Assembly (NCBI GenBank): GCA_032622095.1
Contig: CP136064.1
Location: forward strand, 45,769,573-45,833,572
Length of the DNA stretch: 64,000 nucleotides
Reading direction: 5' to 3'
Source of the DNA: Siphonodentalium dalli
Taxonomy: Eukaryota; Mollusca; Scaphopoda; Gadilida; Siphonodentaliidae
Shown: piece by piece, positions 47,387-62,300 of the stretch
How the letters are laid out: every line of letters starts with the position of its first letter
Position numbering within the stretch: the stretch's first letter is position 1
Translations under genes and position numbers: made by a program
The notes under the pieces: model-generated
The model's input: only the letters and a program-made list of their open reading frames with translations
The model's database searches: none
What the model was told of the DNA's origin: nothing

Positions 47387-50300
47387 GGACGGACGGACGG
47401 ACTAACGACGAGTGGTCAATCCGGGCAACGACACTATGTTTACCATACTATGGTATGGGTAAACATAAAAAGAGTAAATTCCAAGATGACTTTCAGTGGC
47501 CATTCACGTTTTTCATCAAAAATCGTTCAATTCAATAGCTCTCATCTACATGTAGAGTTGATCCTAAACATGCTTGTAAATTTCAAAACATTTCTCCAAT
47601 AAGTGTGGGCTGCAGGTTGTGCAACATCCCAGATGGCTTCTGGCGATCATGTTTTTTTTTACGATTTTCGGAAACATGTTATGACTCCCATCTAGAGGTC
47701 ACCATGAAGATCCATAAGAAAAACCAGATGCATGCACAGATGGACAAAAGACGGATGCCATGCAACCCATGTCAATAGTTCAAACTTGACTTTATCAAGT
47801 TGAACTAATAAAATTGGCTTCATCCGATATGTTGATGGTTTGGGGGTGGGAGGGGTGTTTAATGCAAAATACTAGTATTTGGGACATAACATCGCATCTT
47901 CACGCAAAGTAGCCGCATTTATATCACCAAGATTATACATAGAAAGACTGATATGAGTCAAAACTTGTCCACATGGATGAAGCATTTGGTCGAAGCAGAT
48001 AGAATCGAATCGTGATTCTAAACCCAATTTAAATTGAAAATATAGTACCCGATTCGTAGGGCCCTATACCGAATATATGTGTATATTGTCACCCCCAAGA
48101 ATTATATATACATGTATCCAATATTGGTTTGTAATTCACCCCCTGGAGCAGATATACTAAATATTAATGACATGAAATCACACTGGTTCAACCTTTGTCC
48201 TATATACAAGTCAGGCACATCCTGAATTCAACTATCATAGTCATATTTAACTATTATAATTGAATATGACAGTGCCAAATATGTGACCCGCCATATCAAA
48301 TCCAGTCGGAAGTCGGGATTTTTTTACCATGTGCCAATGCATTCTCTTATTTATGCGAGTCGACCATAGGTCGCCTCGCATATATAAGAGAATGCATTGG
48401 CTTAACAATTTTTTATCATGTTTTTTAAATAAATGTTTCTTACAATTTTTAGGAAATAAAATAAAAAAACATCCATTACCCTGCAGGGAGCCCCACACAT
48501 ATATAGAAGCACATAGAAGAGTGTCGTCTGCTCATGTTTGTCTGGGGCTCTGTATGGGTGAAATTATAAAATTGTTAAAGAATACAAGAACAAATTATTA
48601 AAATTGTAAATAATGCCAATGCATTCTCTTATATATGCGAGGCGACCTATGGTCGACTCGCATATATAAGAGAATGCATTACCCTGCAGGGAGCCCCACA
48701 CATATGTAGAAGCATATAGAAGAGTGTCGTCTGCTCATGTTTGTCTGAGGCTCTGTATGGGTGAAATTATAAAATTGTTAAAGAATACGAGAAAAAATTA
48801 TTAAAATTGTAAAAAATTGTTAAGCCAATGCATTCTCTTATATATGCGAGGCGACCTATGGTCGACTCGCATATATAAGAGAATGCATTGGCACAGGGTA
48901 AAAAAAATCCTGACTTCCGACTGGATTTGATATGGCGGGTCACATATGTCAGAGTTATGGAGGCACGGACTCAGTTAGATATAACTATAATAGTTGAATT
49001 TGTGATGTGCCTGACCTAGTAAAAGTGACCCGCCATATCAAATCCAGTCGTAAGTCGGGATTTTTTTTACCCTGTGCCAATGCATTATCTTATATATGCG
49101 AGTCGACCATAGGTCGCCTCGCATATATAAGAGAATGCATTGGCCTAACAATTTTATACAATTTTAATAATTTTTTCTTATATTCTTTAACAATTTTATA
49201 ATTTCACCCATACAGAGCCCCAGACAAACATGAGCAGACGACACTCTTCTATATGCTTCTATATATGTGTGGGGCTCCCAGCAGGGTAATGGATGTTTTT
49301 TATTTTATGTCCTAAAAATTGTAAGACACATTTATTTTAAAAAAATGATAAAAAATTGTTAGGCCAATGTATTCTCTTATATATGCGAGTCGACCTATGG
49401 TCGACTCGCATATATAAGATAATGCATTGGCACAGGGTAAAAAAAATCCCGACTTACGACTGGATTTGATATGGCGGGTCACATATACTTAATCCATTGA
49501 GCAGATATACCCTATATTTCGTCTAACTCACCCCATAGAGTAAGTGTATATACACTGGATATCTGTGTACTCACCCCACAGAAAAGATATACCCAATATC
49601 TGTGTCTATCACACCCACGAAGTTGATATTCTTGATATATATGTATACACTCACCCCACGGAGCTGCTAAGCCCGGTATTTGTGGCATGAAATCACCCTG
49701 GGTTCCACCTCTCTCCTGGTAGATTCTGAACAGTAGGAAACAGGTAACAGGCTTGATGAGTAGATTAACTATACACATGCTGATTCTCTGTTAAGGTAGT
49801 GATAAGTGAGAGTTTGACTATTGGATAGATTTATTTTTCATATAAACCACAAAATAAGTCTTTAATTTGATATGAATTCATCATACAGAAAAGGTTTCTG
49901 GTTTGTACAAAGATCATTTTATAGTTGTCCTCCCAGACAGTGGCATCTTAATTTACCTTTTTAAATTTGATTTACCTTTGATGTTCAGGCCACAGTTAAG
50001 CTTACTCTTGTATAAAGTAATGCCCTAAATAATCGACTCCTTAACCACAGCAGAATTATGGGTAGTAGTATAATGGCTATAAATATTTCTTCATTAGAAG
50101 TACCTCACCTAATATTGTTTATTGCTTTAATGACATCAAGTATAATGATTACTGTCGCCTGACAGTCAAAAGGATGTAAACAAGTCTGAGTTTAGTGTGC
50201 CTGTTATTTGCAGAATGAGGTCCCCAGAGGGTGAATTTAGTGACGCTGTCCAACATAACGGACTAGCATCACTAAATTCACCCTCTGGGTAACTCATTCT

Positions 50301-53300
50301 GCTTAGGCCTCATCTTCTCTGCAAAGTTTCTTTATTATCAAATTTCTGCAGAAACTTCTTCATATAGATTCTATTTCTTTTTTAGTTTAGTTTCTCTATA
50401 TCACCAAACTGGCAGACGACACATTGCATAATCGAGGTTCCCAATGGGTGCACATCACAATATTCACCATTTGGGAACTTCAATCTGAGTCTACATGTAT
50501 GTCTCCCATAGCAGATGAGGCCATGCAGAATGAGGTCCCCAGAGGGTGAATTTAGTGATGCTAGCCCACTATGCAGGATAGCGTCACTAAATTCACCCTC
50601 TGGGGACCTCATTCTGCAAATGACAGGCACACTAAACTCAGGCTTGGATAACTTTTTGCCAGAGCTATTTCATTGAATTTTTGTCAAGATAAGATGTTTT
50701 AGTATAAAAATGACACATTCTCTCTATTCTTTCATGTAAGATTAACAAGAAAGTCAAAGAAAATGTCTTATCAGGGATAAAAGAAGAAGGGTCTGTTTGA
50801 GCTGCGACATTTTGACACAAGTTGAAGCCATGCAGGAAAGTGTTTGCGCGTGTAAATCCAAATTTACACAAAAACTGACTTACGTCCTTCTGACTGTAAG
50901 TCGACGAAAGAATATGAAAGGATACCCAAGGCTAAATCTGTATTCATTCACTGCAGATGGTGAAGCTGAAAAAAAAGGTAAAAAAGATCATTAAATTTCA
51001 AACGAAATTAACACATTTCTATCATCCCAGTCCAAATGTGTTCCTTTCTAACAGATAAATGCAGAAGTACAGTTATGCCCTAAATAATTGACTGAGAGCT
51101 TTCCGATGAATGGCGACAAGCCATATACGAAGGAGGCAAACAGAAACAAATAAGTGCACTGCCCAGAGTATCTCTAACCAAGACGGTTTTCCACTGAGGT
51201 TTATTATCCTTCAGATGTGGCTTAACCCTTTACCCAACAGAAGGGCCCTGTGCCAATGCATTCTCTTATATATGCGAGTCGACCATAGGTCGCCTCGCAT
51301 ATATAAGAGAATGCATTGGCTTAACACATTAAAAATTATAAAATTGTTAAAGAATGTAAGAAAAAATGGTAAAAAGTGTTAAAAAAAAGATTTTTTTTAG
51401 GCCAATGCATTCTCTTATATATGTGAGGCGACCTATGGTCGACTCGCATATATAAGAGAATGCATTGGCACAGGGCATAACTGTAACTATCACAATGTTG
51501 TCAAGGAGCCGATTCCAATGATATCCATATTTGTATGGTTCTATTGAGACAGACCGAAGATAATTTAGGCTGTTTCAGCTTTATTTGGCCGGTTTTGGCC
51601 GGTTTGTTGGGTAAAGGGTTAATTCGAAGGATGTCTTAATCTGACCTGTGAGGACTGAATAAAACATGCATCAATACCAAATTTTTTTGAAATCGGTTAA
51701 AACTTTAAATGTAAAATTCAAGATGGCTGCTAGCGGCCATGTTTTTTAAAGTAAATTTTGCGGGGGGGAAATGACAGCTCCCATCTAGAGGCCATCCCAA
51801 AGATCGATATAAAGTTTGGTGAAGATCAGGTGAGGGATGTGGCCTGTTGGGTGTGTCTGATGATTTAGTCATGTGAAGACTAAAATCCATTTTCACACTA
51901 AGTCCCATTGCACAATAAAGGCCGTAACTATGCAAAAAATCAATGGACAAAACCCGCTGTTTGTAAATACTCTTTCCCCCCCATGTTGCTTCATCTACAT
52001 ACCGAATATCAACTGACTGACGATGACCAAGATATAGAGCTTCAAAGTTGTTATGGAGGGACTCATGGATGGACCCATTAATAGACGGTTAGACTCATGG
52101 ACGGATGGAGCCCAATTCTATAACCCCAGCCAAACTTCGTTTTTTGAGTCATCACAGCATGTGTAAATTCTAAGTCGAAAAAGGACCATAACTCCAGATC
52201 AAACCCATATTCGAACTTGATCTGCAATTTGGGCTGCGAACCTCATATACAAAATTTGATTCCGATTGGATAGAAATTGTTTGAGTTATCGCACCATGTG
52301 TGAAGTGTCTACAGATAATTACTTTTTTCAAAGTTAAGATGGCTGAAATCTTGATTGTAAACAAGCAAGTAAATATTCCGACTGATGAATATTTCATACT
52401 TTCAGTTATAACTGAATCAAGAATTGAATAAGACGAGATATTTGCAATCCAATCAAATCTACCATGTGAATAAAGCAACAGCAATATCTCTCTGATTACA
52501 ATATCTATGTGGTTATATTTTTCTGAAGAACGGCAGATATGATGACTGAAAAGTAGTTGATGACTCGCTTTTGAATCTAATGATGATATCTGTAAAATGT
52601 TATTATTATCCATCCCTTAACTAACACTATTTCTGATTGGGCAAAAGCTGTCACATGATAATCTGAGAAAAAGTCATATTGGACTCCCGAAAGTCATATT
52701 GGACTCCCGAAAGTCATATTGGAGTCGAATCGAAGTCAATATGACTTTTATAAAAATTATCGGGACTCGTCATTTGGATAAACATACAGATGGATAATAA
52801 AATGTCATTATACGCATCTCGTCCATTATGACTTTTCACCCCAACCTGGACTCCTACAAGAAAAACACATACTGTACACAACATTGTATAATAACTTTAT
52901 AATATTATACAAAACATGCACTTTCCTGATACACATACATTCTGTTAGCAAACAAAACCCTCTGTATCCCTAAACAGCATGCACTATACTACACTTATCT
53001 AAAGTTTAAAATAAAATAAAAACTGGCTGTTTTTGGCCCTTGCTATACATTCTGAATATTTTCCTAATATGACTCATCAATAGATAACCAGACCTGAAAA
53101 TATGGTGCTGGACATTTGCAGAATGAGGTCCCCAGAGGGTGAATTTAGTTACGCTACCCCGCACAGCAGGCTAGCATAAATAAATTCACCCACTGGGGGC
53201 CTCATTCTACTTAGACCTCAAGTTCTCTGGAAAGTATCTTTATTATCAAATTAACAAGTTTTTTAATTTCTTTTTTAGATTAGTTTCTCTATATCACCAA

Positions 53301-56300
53301 ATTGGCAGATGACACAGAGCATAATCAAGGTCCCCAATGTGTGCCACCATCTGGAAACTTAAATTTATGCCCAGGTCTCCCATAGCAGATGAGGCCATAC
53401 AGAATGAGGTCCACAGAGGATGAATTTGGTGATGTTAGCCCGCTGTGCTGGGTAGCATCCCTATTTCGCCCTCTAAGGACCTCATTCTGCAAATGACCAG
53501 CACCACAATTTGAGGCCTGTATCTAAATCCACCGGTTCTTAATCTAGATTTGAAATTTTACTAACTTTTTAGGCATGAAGAATATGAATGAATTGTTATT
53601 CTTTAACTATTTCTATACTAAATACTCAATGACTAGTGGTACCCTTATGAAACAATAGGTTGTTTGTTGAACTTAATATCTGAACATTTCCGACCAATGA
53701 ATAGGGAATTCTTCAGCACTTGTATTATTCTATTATCTGCCATCTGCTTATGATTCCTGAACATCCCTCCAGATGAATAATAGAACATTCCAATGTATAC
53801 TTTTATAACTGATGGGAGAATCCATTCAGTATAGAAAGGGTTAATTGACACATGCTTTCGACCATCTTCTGGCCTTTATCAAGTGAAAATGAGTTTTAGC
53901 CAGGAATAGAGACTCTTAAAAATTATCTGATTAATTGAAATCAAAACAGTTAGAACTCACTAAAAACTTTCTTCAAAATATTGTGGATTAAAGTTTTGAT
54001 GTAATCCGGTGAGATCGCTGAAACTAAAACGAGAGGCCGATCACGATCGGCAGATGTTAACCCATCCCTTGGCGATAGTAAATTACTATGATCTGAATCA
54101 TAAATGAGAGTTTTGATGTTGAATTATAGAGTATACAGTTATGTACTATTATAGACAAATGTACATAACACAAATTATTGGAATTTATGGGTCACTCGCA
54201 TTTATATAAGAGAATGCACTGGTACAGGATCTGTAATGCTGCACCACCACAGCCTTGGGTTAAATGTGAAAAGGTGACCTGGACATGGACTACTTGGGTT
54301 AAGAGAGTCCAATTTAAGTTTACAATGATAATGTATCAATTCTACCAACAAAAGCCATCAAGATAAGACACTCAATGCTGACCCATTAATATCAATTATA
54401 TAGCAGAGCTGTCAACAAATCACATGCATTGTTTATGTTCAAAACTGGCATCTCTGGCATGGGATGGAATTGGTGAATTGGGTTTAATGTCGCTCCAAAC
54501 AAATTTACCAGTACATATCACAATATTTTGGACCGATTTATACAAAATTTGGTGTGGTGACTCGGGGTACCCTTGGCAGAGTTATAATGTTGTTAGTTTT
54601 TCAAATTTTGTTAACTTTAAATCTTAACAAAATTTGTTTTAATTATTTAAACCAAAAAATTTGTTTTTAATTATACCAAAAAGTTTTATTATATATTTTT
54701 TTTATTTATTTATTTATTGAATTTGTGTTTGTTTGTTAAATTGAGCTAGGAATTCAATCTAAATTTTTTGAATTTTTTTTTAAGAGTGAATACTTTTTCG
54801 AAAAAGGGCCATAACTCAGTTAAAAATAGTCGGAACAAACCCATATTCGAACTCAATCTGTCTTTTGTGCTGAGAAATTCATATAAAAAATTTGGCTCCG
54901 ATCAGATAGAAAATATTTCAGTTATCGCACCATGCGTAAAGTGTCTACAGACAGACAGACGGACGGCTCAACAACGAGTGGTCAATCCTGACAACGACAC
55001 TATGTTTACCATACCATGGTATGGGTAAACATAAAAATGTGGAGAGTAAAGATTCGCTCAAAACAAACTTCAATATTTTGACAATATAATAATATCCTTC
55101 ATTTTTTTAAACATTTTTCATAAGATGTATATATAACTTTTCGAGCTTCCTCGTTAAATTGGTATTATATGTAATATCAAGGTTTATCACATAATTTGGC
55201 CATAAAAGCAGTTTCATAATTATCGGTAATAGACACGTTTAATATCAGCGCGTGCGATGACGTCACGGCGTTCTTCAAATAACTTGCGATCGCTGTAGTT
55301 TATGATTGTTGTTTTCGATGAAAATTTCGAGTTGCTCCGGGTTTATTTGATCATGTGATAAAAGGTATCTCACACTCGTCCTATTTTATACGTAATTTAT
55401 CAACCTCGTCCTCTAAATTCTATTTGAGCCTCGGTAAACCTCGGCTCAAATCGAATTTAGTGAACTCGGTTGATAAATTCCGTATAAAATAGAAACTCAT
55501 GTGAGATCCTCTATTTCTGTTACTGCTAGAGAGCCAGTGAGTGCATGTTATGTGTGTATCTCCCACATAATAAAACCAATAGGGAAAGATAAATGAAGAT
55601 CATTTTATTTGTTGCCAACGCTGAGCACTAGTGAACCATTCTTATTTCCTTATTCTGAAAGATATCGAATTGGACATCACTAAAAGCAACATGAATCAAC
55701 CTGGTTACATCGCGAATACATTGTCAAATAACACACTGTTCTGACTTATGGCTTAAGTTAAATTATTTAGACCATGTCCCGATGTTAGCTGTTGAAGATT
55801 GTTCAGGAATATTTCATACACTATAAAAAACATTTCATGAATGTACTGAAGTCGAACATAGAATAAAATATGTGCAGTTTCCTTTACTGGTATTGGTGGC
55901 GGTACGGAAAATTTTCAGTACACTAATGTTACCCAAGGATTTAACTGGATTTTGTTGTCATGACGTTTATGGCACGAACACTATCAATATTATACAGTGC
56001 CAGATGACAACACCTTTACATTACTTAACTCTTCCATGTGTTAAAAATTAAACACAATTACAATTCATTGACTTTTTCTACTTGTAATAAACAGTGTTTG
56101 CGCTGCCACTTGCCAAATTTGCCAATGGCAAAAATAATTAACATTTGGCAAAAAATATTTTCATTTGGCATAAGTTTTGGAAAGTCACTTTTTAATTCCT
56201 CAATAAAGTTGAAAAGTTGAAAATATCGATCAATCAATTCCATTCATTTTAGAAAACTATTACAATAGAATAATATTAGTGGTGCTTTATATGGTTTCGG

Positions 56301-59300
56301 AAAAGTTAATACCTCCAATAAGATTCAGTTAATCTGATACCTGTAGCATTAGTATCGATGGTGGAGGGATTTAGTGTGTGATGTGGTGTTTACATAGCTA
56401 ATCCTCTTGTGATGTTCCCTTCTGATGAAGCCACCCTTCTACCATTTTATTGTTTGGTGATTGGTTTATTGTTGTATGATAAACAACAATAGAGATGCGA
56501 GTATAATTATTAACTAACTGATCCTATCGATATCAAACGTAGTTTAAACTGTGAGTGTCAAAACATAACACTCAATCAAGGTTGCAGAAAATGATATCAT
56601 CGGGGATAAGATTTAAAACTATTTTCATTTGGCAAATTATTTGGCAAAAGTAAATTTCAGTCCATCGACGTGCAGAATTTAGACTGATAAATACTGATAC
56701 TAAATAATATTCACAGGACTGAGATTTTCCAGCTGTAGGGATCCAATTGCCCTAGCTCCTACTGGAAACCCTGATAATATACAATATACTAGTCAATGAA
56801 AGAGCCACTTGGCCAAACATCCTGCAAAAATGTGACTTTTTTGTTGGCATGTAGAACAGGAGAATTTAATTTGATACGCATAAATAGGATCATGCCTCTT
56901 GTAAAAATCATTGCCACAAAACCATGATATAAACTTGAGTCAAATGTTCCAACACACATACAGAATACACCCATTTTGTGGTGTCAGTATTTGGACACAG
57001 GAACCATGCAGAGCCTAGAGTGCAACTTGGGAGAGATATCTGCTCCCTATAATGTGACTTCTCCCTATTTTAATCCCAGAGAGAAGTGACTTCTCACTCA
57101 TATTCAAGTATGCATACTAAGTACATGTATGTCCAAACAGCATATTTAAAGTGTATTTGCTGATTATAATGGTATACACACATTTTGTAATGGTTTTTAA
57201 ATTGCCTTCTTGTACTGCATAATACTTAACCCTTTACCCAACAAACCGGCCAAAACCGGCCAAATAAAGCTTCAACAGCCTAAAATATCTTCGGTCTGTC
57301 TCAATAGAACCATACAAATATGGATATCATTGGAACCGGCTCCTTGACCACATTGTGATAGTTACAGTTATGCCCTGTGCCAATGCATTCTCTTATATAT
57401 GCGAGTCGACCATAGGTCGCCTCGCATATATAAGAGAATGCATTGGCCTAAAAAATATCTTTTTTTAACACTTTTTACAATTTTTTCTTACATTCTTTAA
57501 CAATTTTATAATTTTTAATGTGTTAAGCCAATGCATTCTCTTATATATGCGAGGCGACCTATGGTCGACTCGCATATATAAGAGAATGCATTGGCACAGG
57601 GCCCTTCTGTTGGGTAAAGGGTTTGATCGTAGAACGGCAATGTTGGGTTGTAATTTAAAATTAATCCATTATGACGTCTTCCTGATAACACTTCTCCCTA
57701 ATAGTAATAGACATATAGGGAGAAGTGCCTTCTCCCAATCTGAAACCTCTATGGTGGTCCCTGTGTGGAGACCAAGAAAATTAAAACTTATATGTAAAAA
57801 GAGCCACAACTAAACCAAGTGTTTTGGATGGTTGGATGGATATATAGACATACAGACACAATATTATTATATAATTACATCCATTGGATGGACATACAGA
57901 CATACAGACACCATATTATAATATAACTATATCCATTGTTTTCCAATAGGCTAATGTATTTAAATAGGAATTGGTGGAAGTGAACGTTGTGTGTAGAAAT
58001 GTTGTCATGGCAACATTGGTACTAGTTCCCACCATATCCAACTAAATGCATTTTCAGTTTGATATTTTTCACTCTCGGTTTCCTAATATACTTACACAAT
58101 TTGATGACATGTCCCAAACCACAAACAGCAAATCACCACGATACCTTTAAACTGTGCAATTACATTAGGAAACCAAGATTATTCCTTAATATCCAGCAAA
58201 ATATTATTTGTGAGAAAAATATTGTAATTAGGAGTTCATACAAATCAATGGCATCAGGCCTCAGAATGAGGTCCCCAGAGGGTGAATTTAGTGCCGCTAC
58301 CCCACATAGTGGGCTAGCATCACCAAATTCACCCTCTGGGGACCTCATTCTGCATGGCCTCATATGCTTTGGGAGACCTAGACACAGATATAATTTTCCA
58401 GATGGTGAAAATTGTGATGTGCACCTATTGGGCTCGATTATGCATTGTGTCATCTGCCAATTTAGGGATATGGAGAAACTAAACTAAACAGGAGGGCGAT
58501 CACGATCGGCAGATGTTTAACCCATACCTTGGCAACAGCGATGAGCTATTTTCATATATCCTTACCCCATCCTTTTCATGAGTGCAAAACTTTAAACAAT
58601 TCACACCTTACTATTAATTCACAAGTGAAATCACACTTATTGGGCACCTTGCTCACATTAACACAATGTTAACAGACGTGGCTTTGATTTCAACCTATTA
58701 GTGACTCCAACACAGATACATGTATGTCTTATAGAGTTATAAGTCTAATTAAGCTCAATCCATAGTCGGAGAGAAGCACCATAGCTGTTAAATATCAAAT
58801 GGTTAAGAAATTAGGTAGATAAATATCATAGCAACTCAATTTATCTATTTATTACATTGGAACATGAGACATTACATATTGTGTGGGTTTTTTTATTATC
58901 ATTGCTATTTTTTTGTTTATAATATCTTGTGTCAGCTGCATATTAAAAATTCATAGCAACCTATTAATATTTCACCACTAAAAAACAATCAATACCTGAT
59001 CAACTATAGAAGTGAGGGATGTATAGACCTGGATATAAAATATGATTGCTAATGATTGGATATAAATGTTAATTTTCTTGTAAGTTAATCATTAGAAAGA
59101 TATGTTTGTGAACAGTTTAAATATAATTAAAGTTAAGGTTAATATTGTCACAACCATTCGATCGATACCAAAATCTATACAGGTGAAGAATGTGTCATGA
59201 TTATCACAGATGTGATTATTTATAGAGTAATCATGCAAAAAATATTTAGCTATCACATTGTGTCAACAGGATTGGTGAAGGATGTTAGTATATTTAAGCA

Positions 59301-62300
59301 AATAAACCAAATGACCCTCACTATGCAGGTTAGAGGTGTGTTATCATAAACTGTGCCAGAACTATAAACATAATCAATGGAAATATTTGAGTTATCAAAT
59401 TGGATAGTAAGGGGTTAATCTTACCCAAACTAATGAACTGATAAACACAGAGTAGTCAACAAAAAGCATGTCATTGGATTTAGAAACCCATACAATAAGT
59501 CAGTCTCAAGAATCCCAGCACTGTTAATATTATCCTGTAGCCCAAATGCAATTGAGGGAATTTCAAAATAAGACATATCCTCTAATGATGAATTTCAATT
59601 GGTCATTTCTTGAAACACTGACTGAACCTGGCTCAAAGTTAAAGTGATAATTTAATATATGTCTATCAGATAATATGAGTCAATCGAATGGGTTAATTTT
59701 AATCCCAAATCCATGCAAATTAAAAGTGGATCACCATCAACATGTACATAGAATAGGAGAATGATCAAATAAAAAACATCAGAAGACCATATGATGTGTG
59801 CAGAGGGTTAATCATTTTCAATGACATCATATGATGGAACTAAGGAATGCTGTATTAATTATTTTCTAAGTTATAACAACAGTGTCTCTGTAAACAATAA
59901 TGCCATGAACTGCATGGTTTCAACAGAGAACAGAACTGGAATAAAGAGTCTAACATCAATCAAAGTTTGACAGATGTTTATATTAAGACTGCAGCCACCA
60001 GTGTAACTATCAGGTCACTGTGTCCAAAGCAATAAATTATCTCCTTCCAATAACACAGGTGTGTGTTGTGTCTTGTTCCATTCAAATTTAATAGTGCATG
60101 GCAAAGATGTATGAATTATAAAGGGCCATGACTCTGTTAATATATACGGGATCAAACCCATATTCGCACTTGATCTGTATTTAGGGGTCAGAAATTCATA
60201 TACCAAAATTGGTGTCGATCAGATGAAAAATGTTTGAGTCATCGTGGCTTGGTTGAATTCTATTTAAAAACAAGAGTGGAAAGGGTTAACTAAACAATAC
60301 CAAAATCCATACAGATGAAGAACGTGCTAAGAAAGACCTAGGTAAGAAATATGAGGCAGATCAGAAGAAAATTGTTTGACTTTGATACATTGGATAGCAT
60401 TTGTGAGCAGGGTTAATTATTATCTAAACCGATCAACCAATCGATACCAAAAACTATACAGGTGAGCCATGTGTCATCATAAACCTGCATATAAAATATG
60501 AACACAATGGGTAAAAAAATACATGAGTTATGGCATCAGATAGAATATGACCAGGTATGGATGGAAAGTGTTAATAATTTCTAAACCGATCAACCGATCG
60601 ATACCAAAAACTATACAGGTGAGGGGTGTGTCATCATAAACATGCACATAAAATTTGAACATGATCCGATAAAAACTACTCAAGTAATCGAATCGGATAG
60701 CAAGTGTCTACGGACAGACGGATAGACGGACGGACGGACAGACGGACAGATGAACAAATGGGTAGATATCAGTCTATGTAAACATACACTCAGATTCATA
60801 CTGATACTATTTTGTATATGTGGGTATGTAGTTTACTCCAGACTGGGTAGATATGTGGCTCCGACCTATGTGGCTAGAAATGGTAATGTGGCTTTAGTTT
60901 TTATGTGGCTTCTCAAGTAGCCATAAAATTTTATGTGGCTATCAAGTAGTAGATAGTGATAAAACTCCAGATTATGGATTCATAACCTGTTGGAATTATA
61001 GCAGAAGAAGCTGATTAAAACTCAAAAACTTGCACACAGCAACTGGGACAGTGGAATAGGAGAAACTGACAGGTCCGTGATTGGGTGGCTAGCCACATAA
61101 ATGTCAGTCAGTGTCCGACATCTCCTATTGACGGGTCATGGATGTCTAAATCGATGGACTTTTTGTTTCCAAATTTTGAGTGACTACAAAATTAAATAAG
61201 CTGATTAGGCTAAATAGATCATTTTTAAACGTCCATCTGAAAGCTGTTACGTGGCTAGCCACGCAACGGAAGTTATGCACATAAATATCCATTTTACACA
61301 ATCTTAGCCACATACCATAATGCCCTAATTAATCGACTCCTTTAACCACAGCAGAATTATGGGTAACTTTTCAGGATTTAGTCGGAAATATGGCTTGTTG
61401 CCATTCATCGGAAAGCTCTTCCCGAGAGCTTTCCAATGAATGGCAACAAGCCATATTTCCTGAAAAGTTACCCATAATTCTGCTGTGGTTAAAGGAGTCG
61501 ATTAATTAGGGCATTACTGTAAGTAGTCATTAGTAAACACGGACGGACAGACAGACGGACGGACGAACGACGGATGGTTGATCCGGACGTCGGCATTATG
61601 TGTACCATACATGGTATGGGTACACATAAAAAGAAACTTTCTAAAGAAGTTATTCAAGAAACTAAAAAACTTGTTAATTTGATAATGAAGATACTTTTCA
61701 GAGATGAGGCCTATAAGCAGAATGAAGTCACAGAGGGTGAATTTAGTGATGCCAGCACATAGAATCAGTTGACATTTGATTGATTTATTGTGTTTACAAG
61801 ATAAAAAAAATAATTTAAAACAAAATAAGCTAATTAATGACCTCAAATGCAAGTAAATTCAGATAATATTGGTTTCAAATAATAATCATATAAATGCAAA
61901 TATCATATTTGTCATTTTGAACAGCAGTTTATTCCTCAAAATTGATGCTAAATGTGATGACATAAAACACAGTTGTTCAAAAGTAATTAGTTTTTTCAAA
62001 GTTAAGATGGTTGAAGAATTTGCAAAGTCATTAGCATCATTAGCCCTACATTGATAGACCCACATAACAGTAATCTTATTTCAAAAATAAATTTAGTTCA
62101 TAGCCTTAACCCTTCCATGATGGGAGCTTCCTGAAATTTAGCGAAAACCCTGTGCCAATGCATTCTCTTATATGCGAGTCTCCCATAGGTAGCCTCACTT
62201 ATATAAGTGAATGAATTGGCATAACATTATTGACCTTGACCTTGTGAGCCAGTGCATTCTCTTATATGTGCCAGACTCGCGATGGGAGACTCGCATATAT

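Larger units (their letters stand above)
58488..61630 (+). mobile_element. Long pearl-like element (3.1 kb) splitting a family H MITE
   Basis: The head (gcgatcacgatcggcagatg) is at 58497. Diverged ~140-bp core units carry gatcgataccaaaaactata and acaggtga words between about 59150 and 60720. (GGAC)n tracts occur near 60730 and 61545, and the tail is atgtgtaccatacatggta, cacataaaa. A family T MITE (61315-61521) lies inside. The two ends meet the two halves of one family H element. Confidence 0.55.

Noticed and set aside
50382-50630. Recurrent small proteins with [14 protein letters not shown]...[11 protein letters not shown]
   Set aside because: They are translations of the family H palindrome. 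The same peptide appears from both strands because the DNA is self-complementary.
55258-55265. CRE site TGACGTCA as a promoter element
   Set aside because: No gene start or promoter context lies nearby; an 8-base match is expected by chance.
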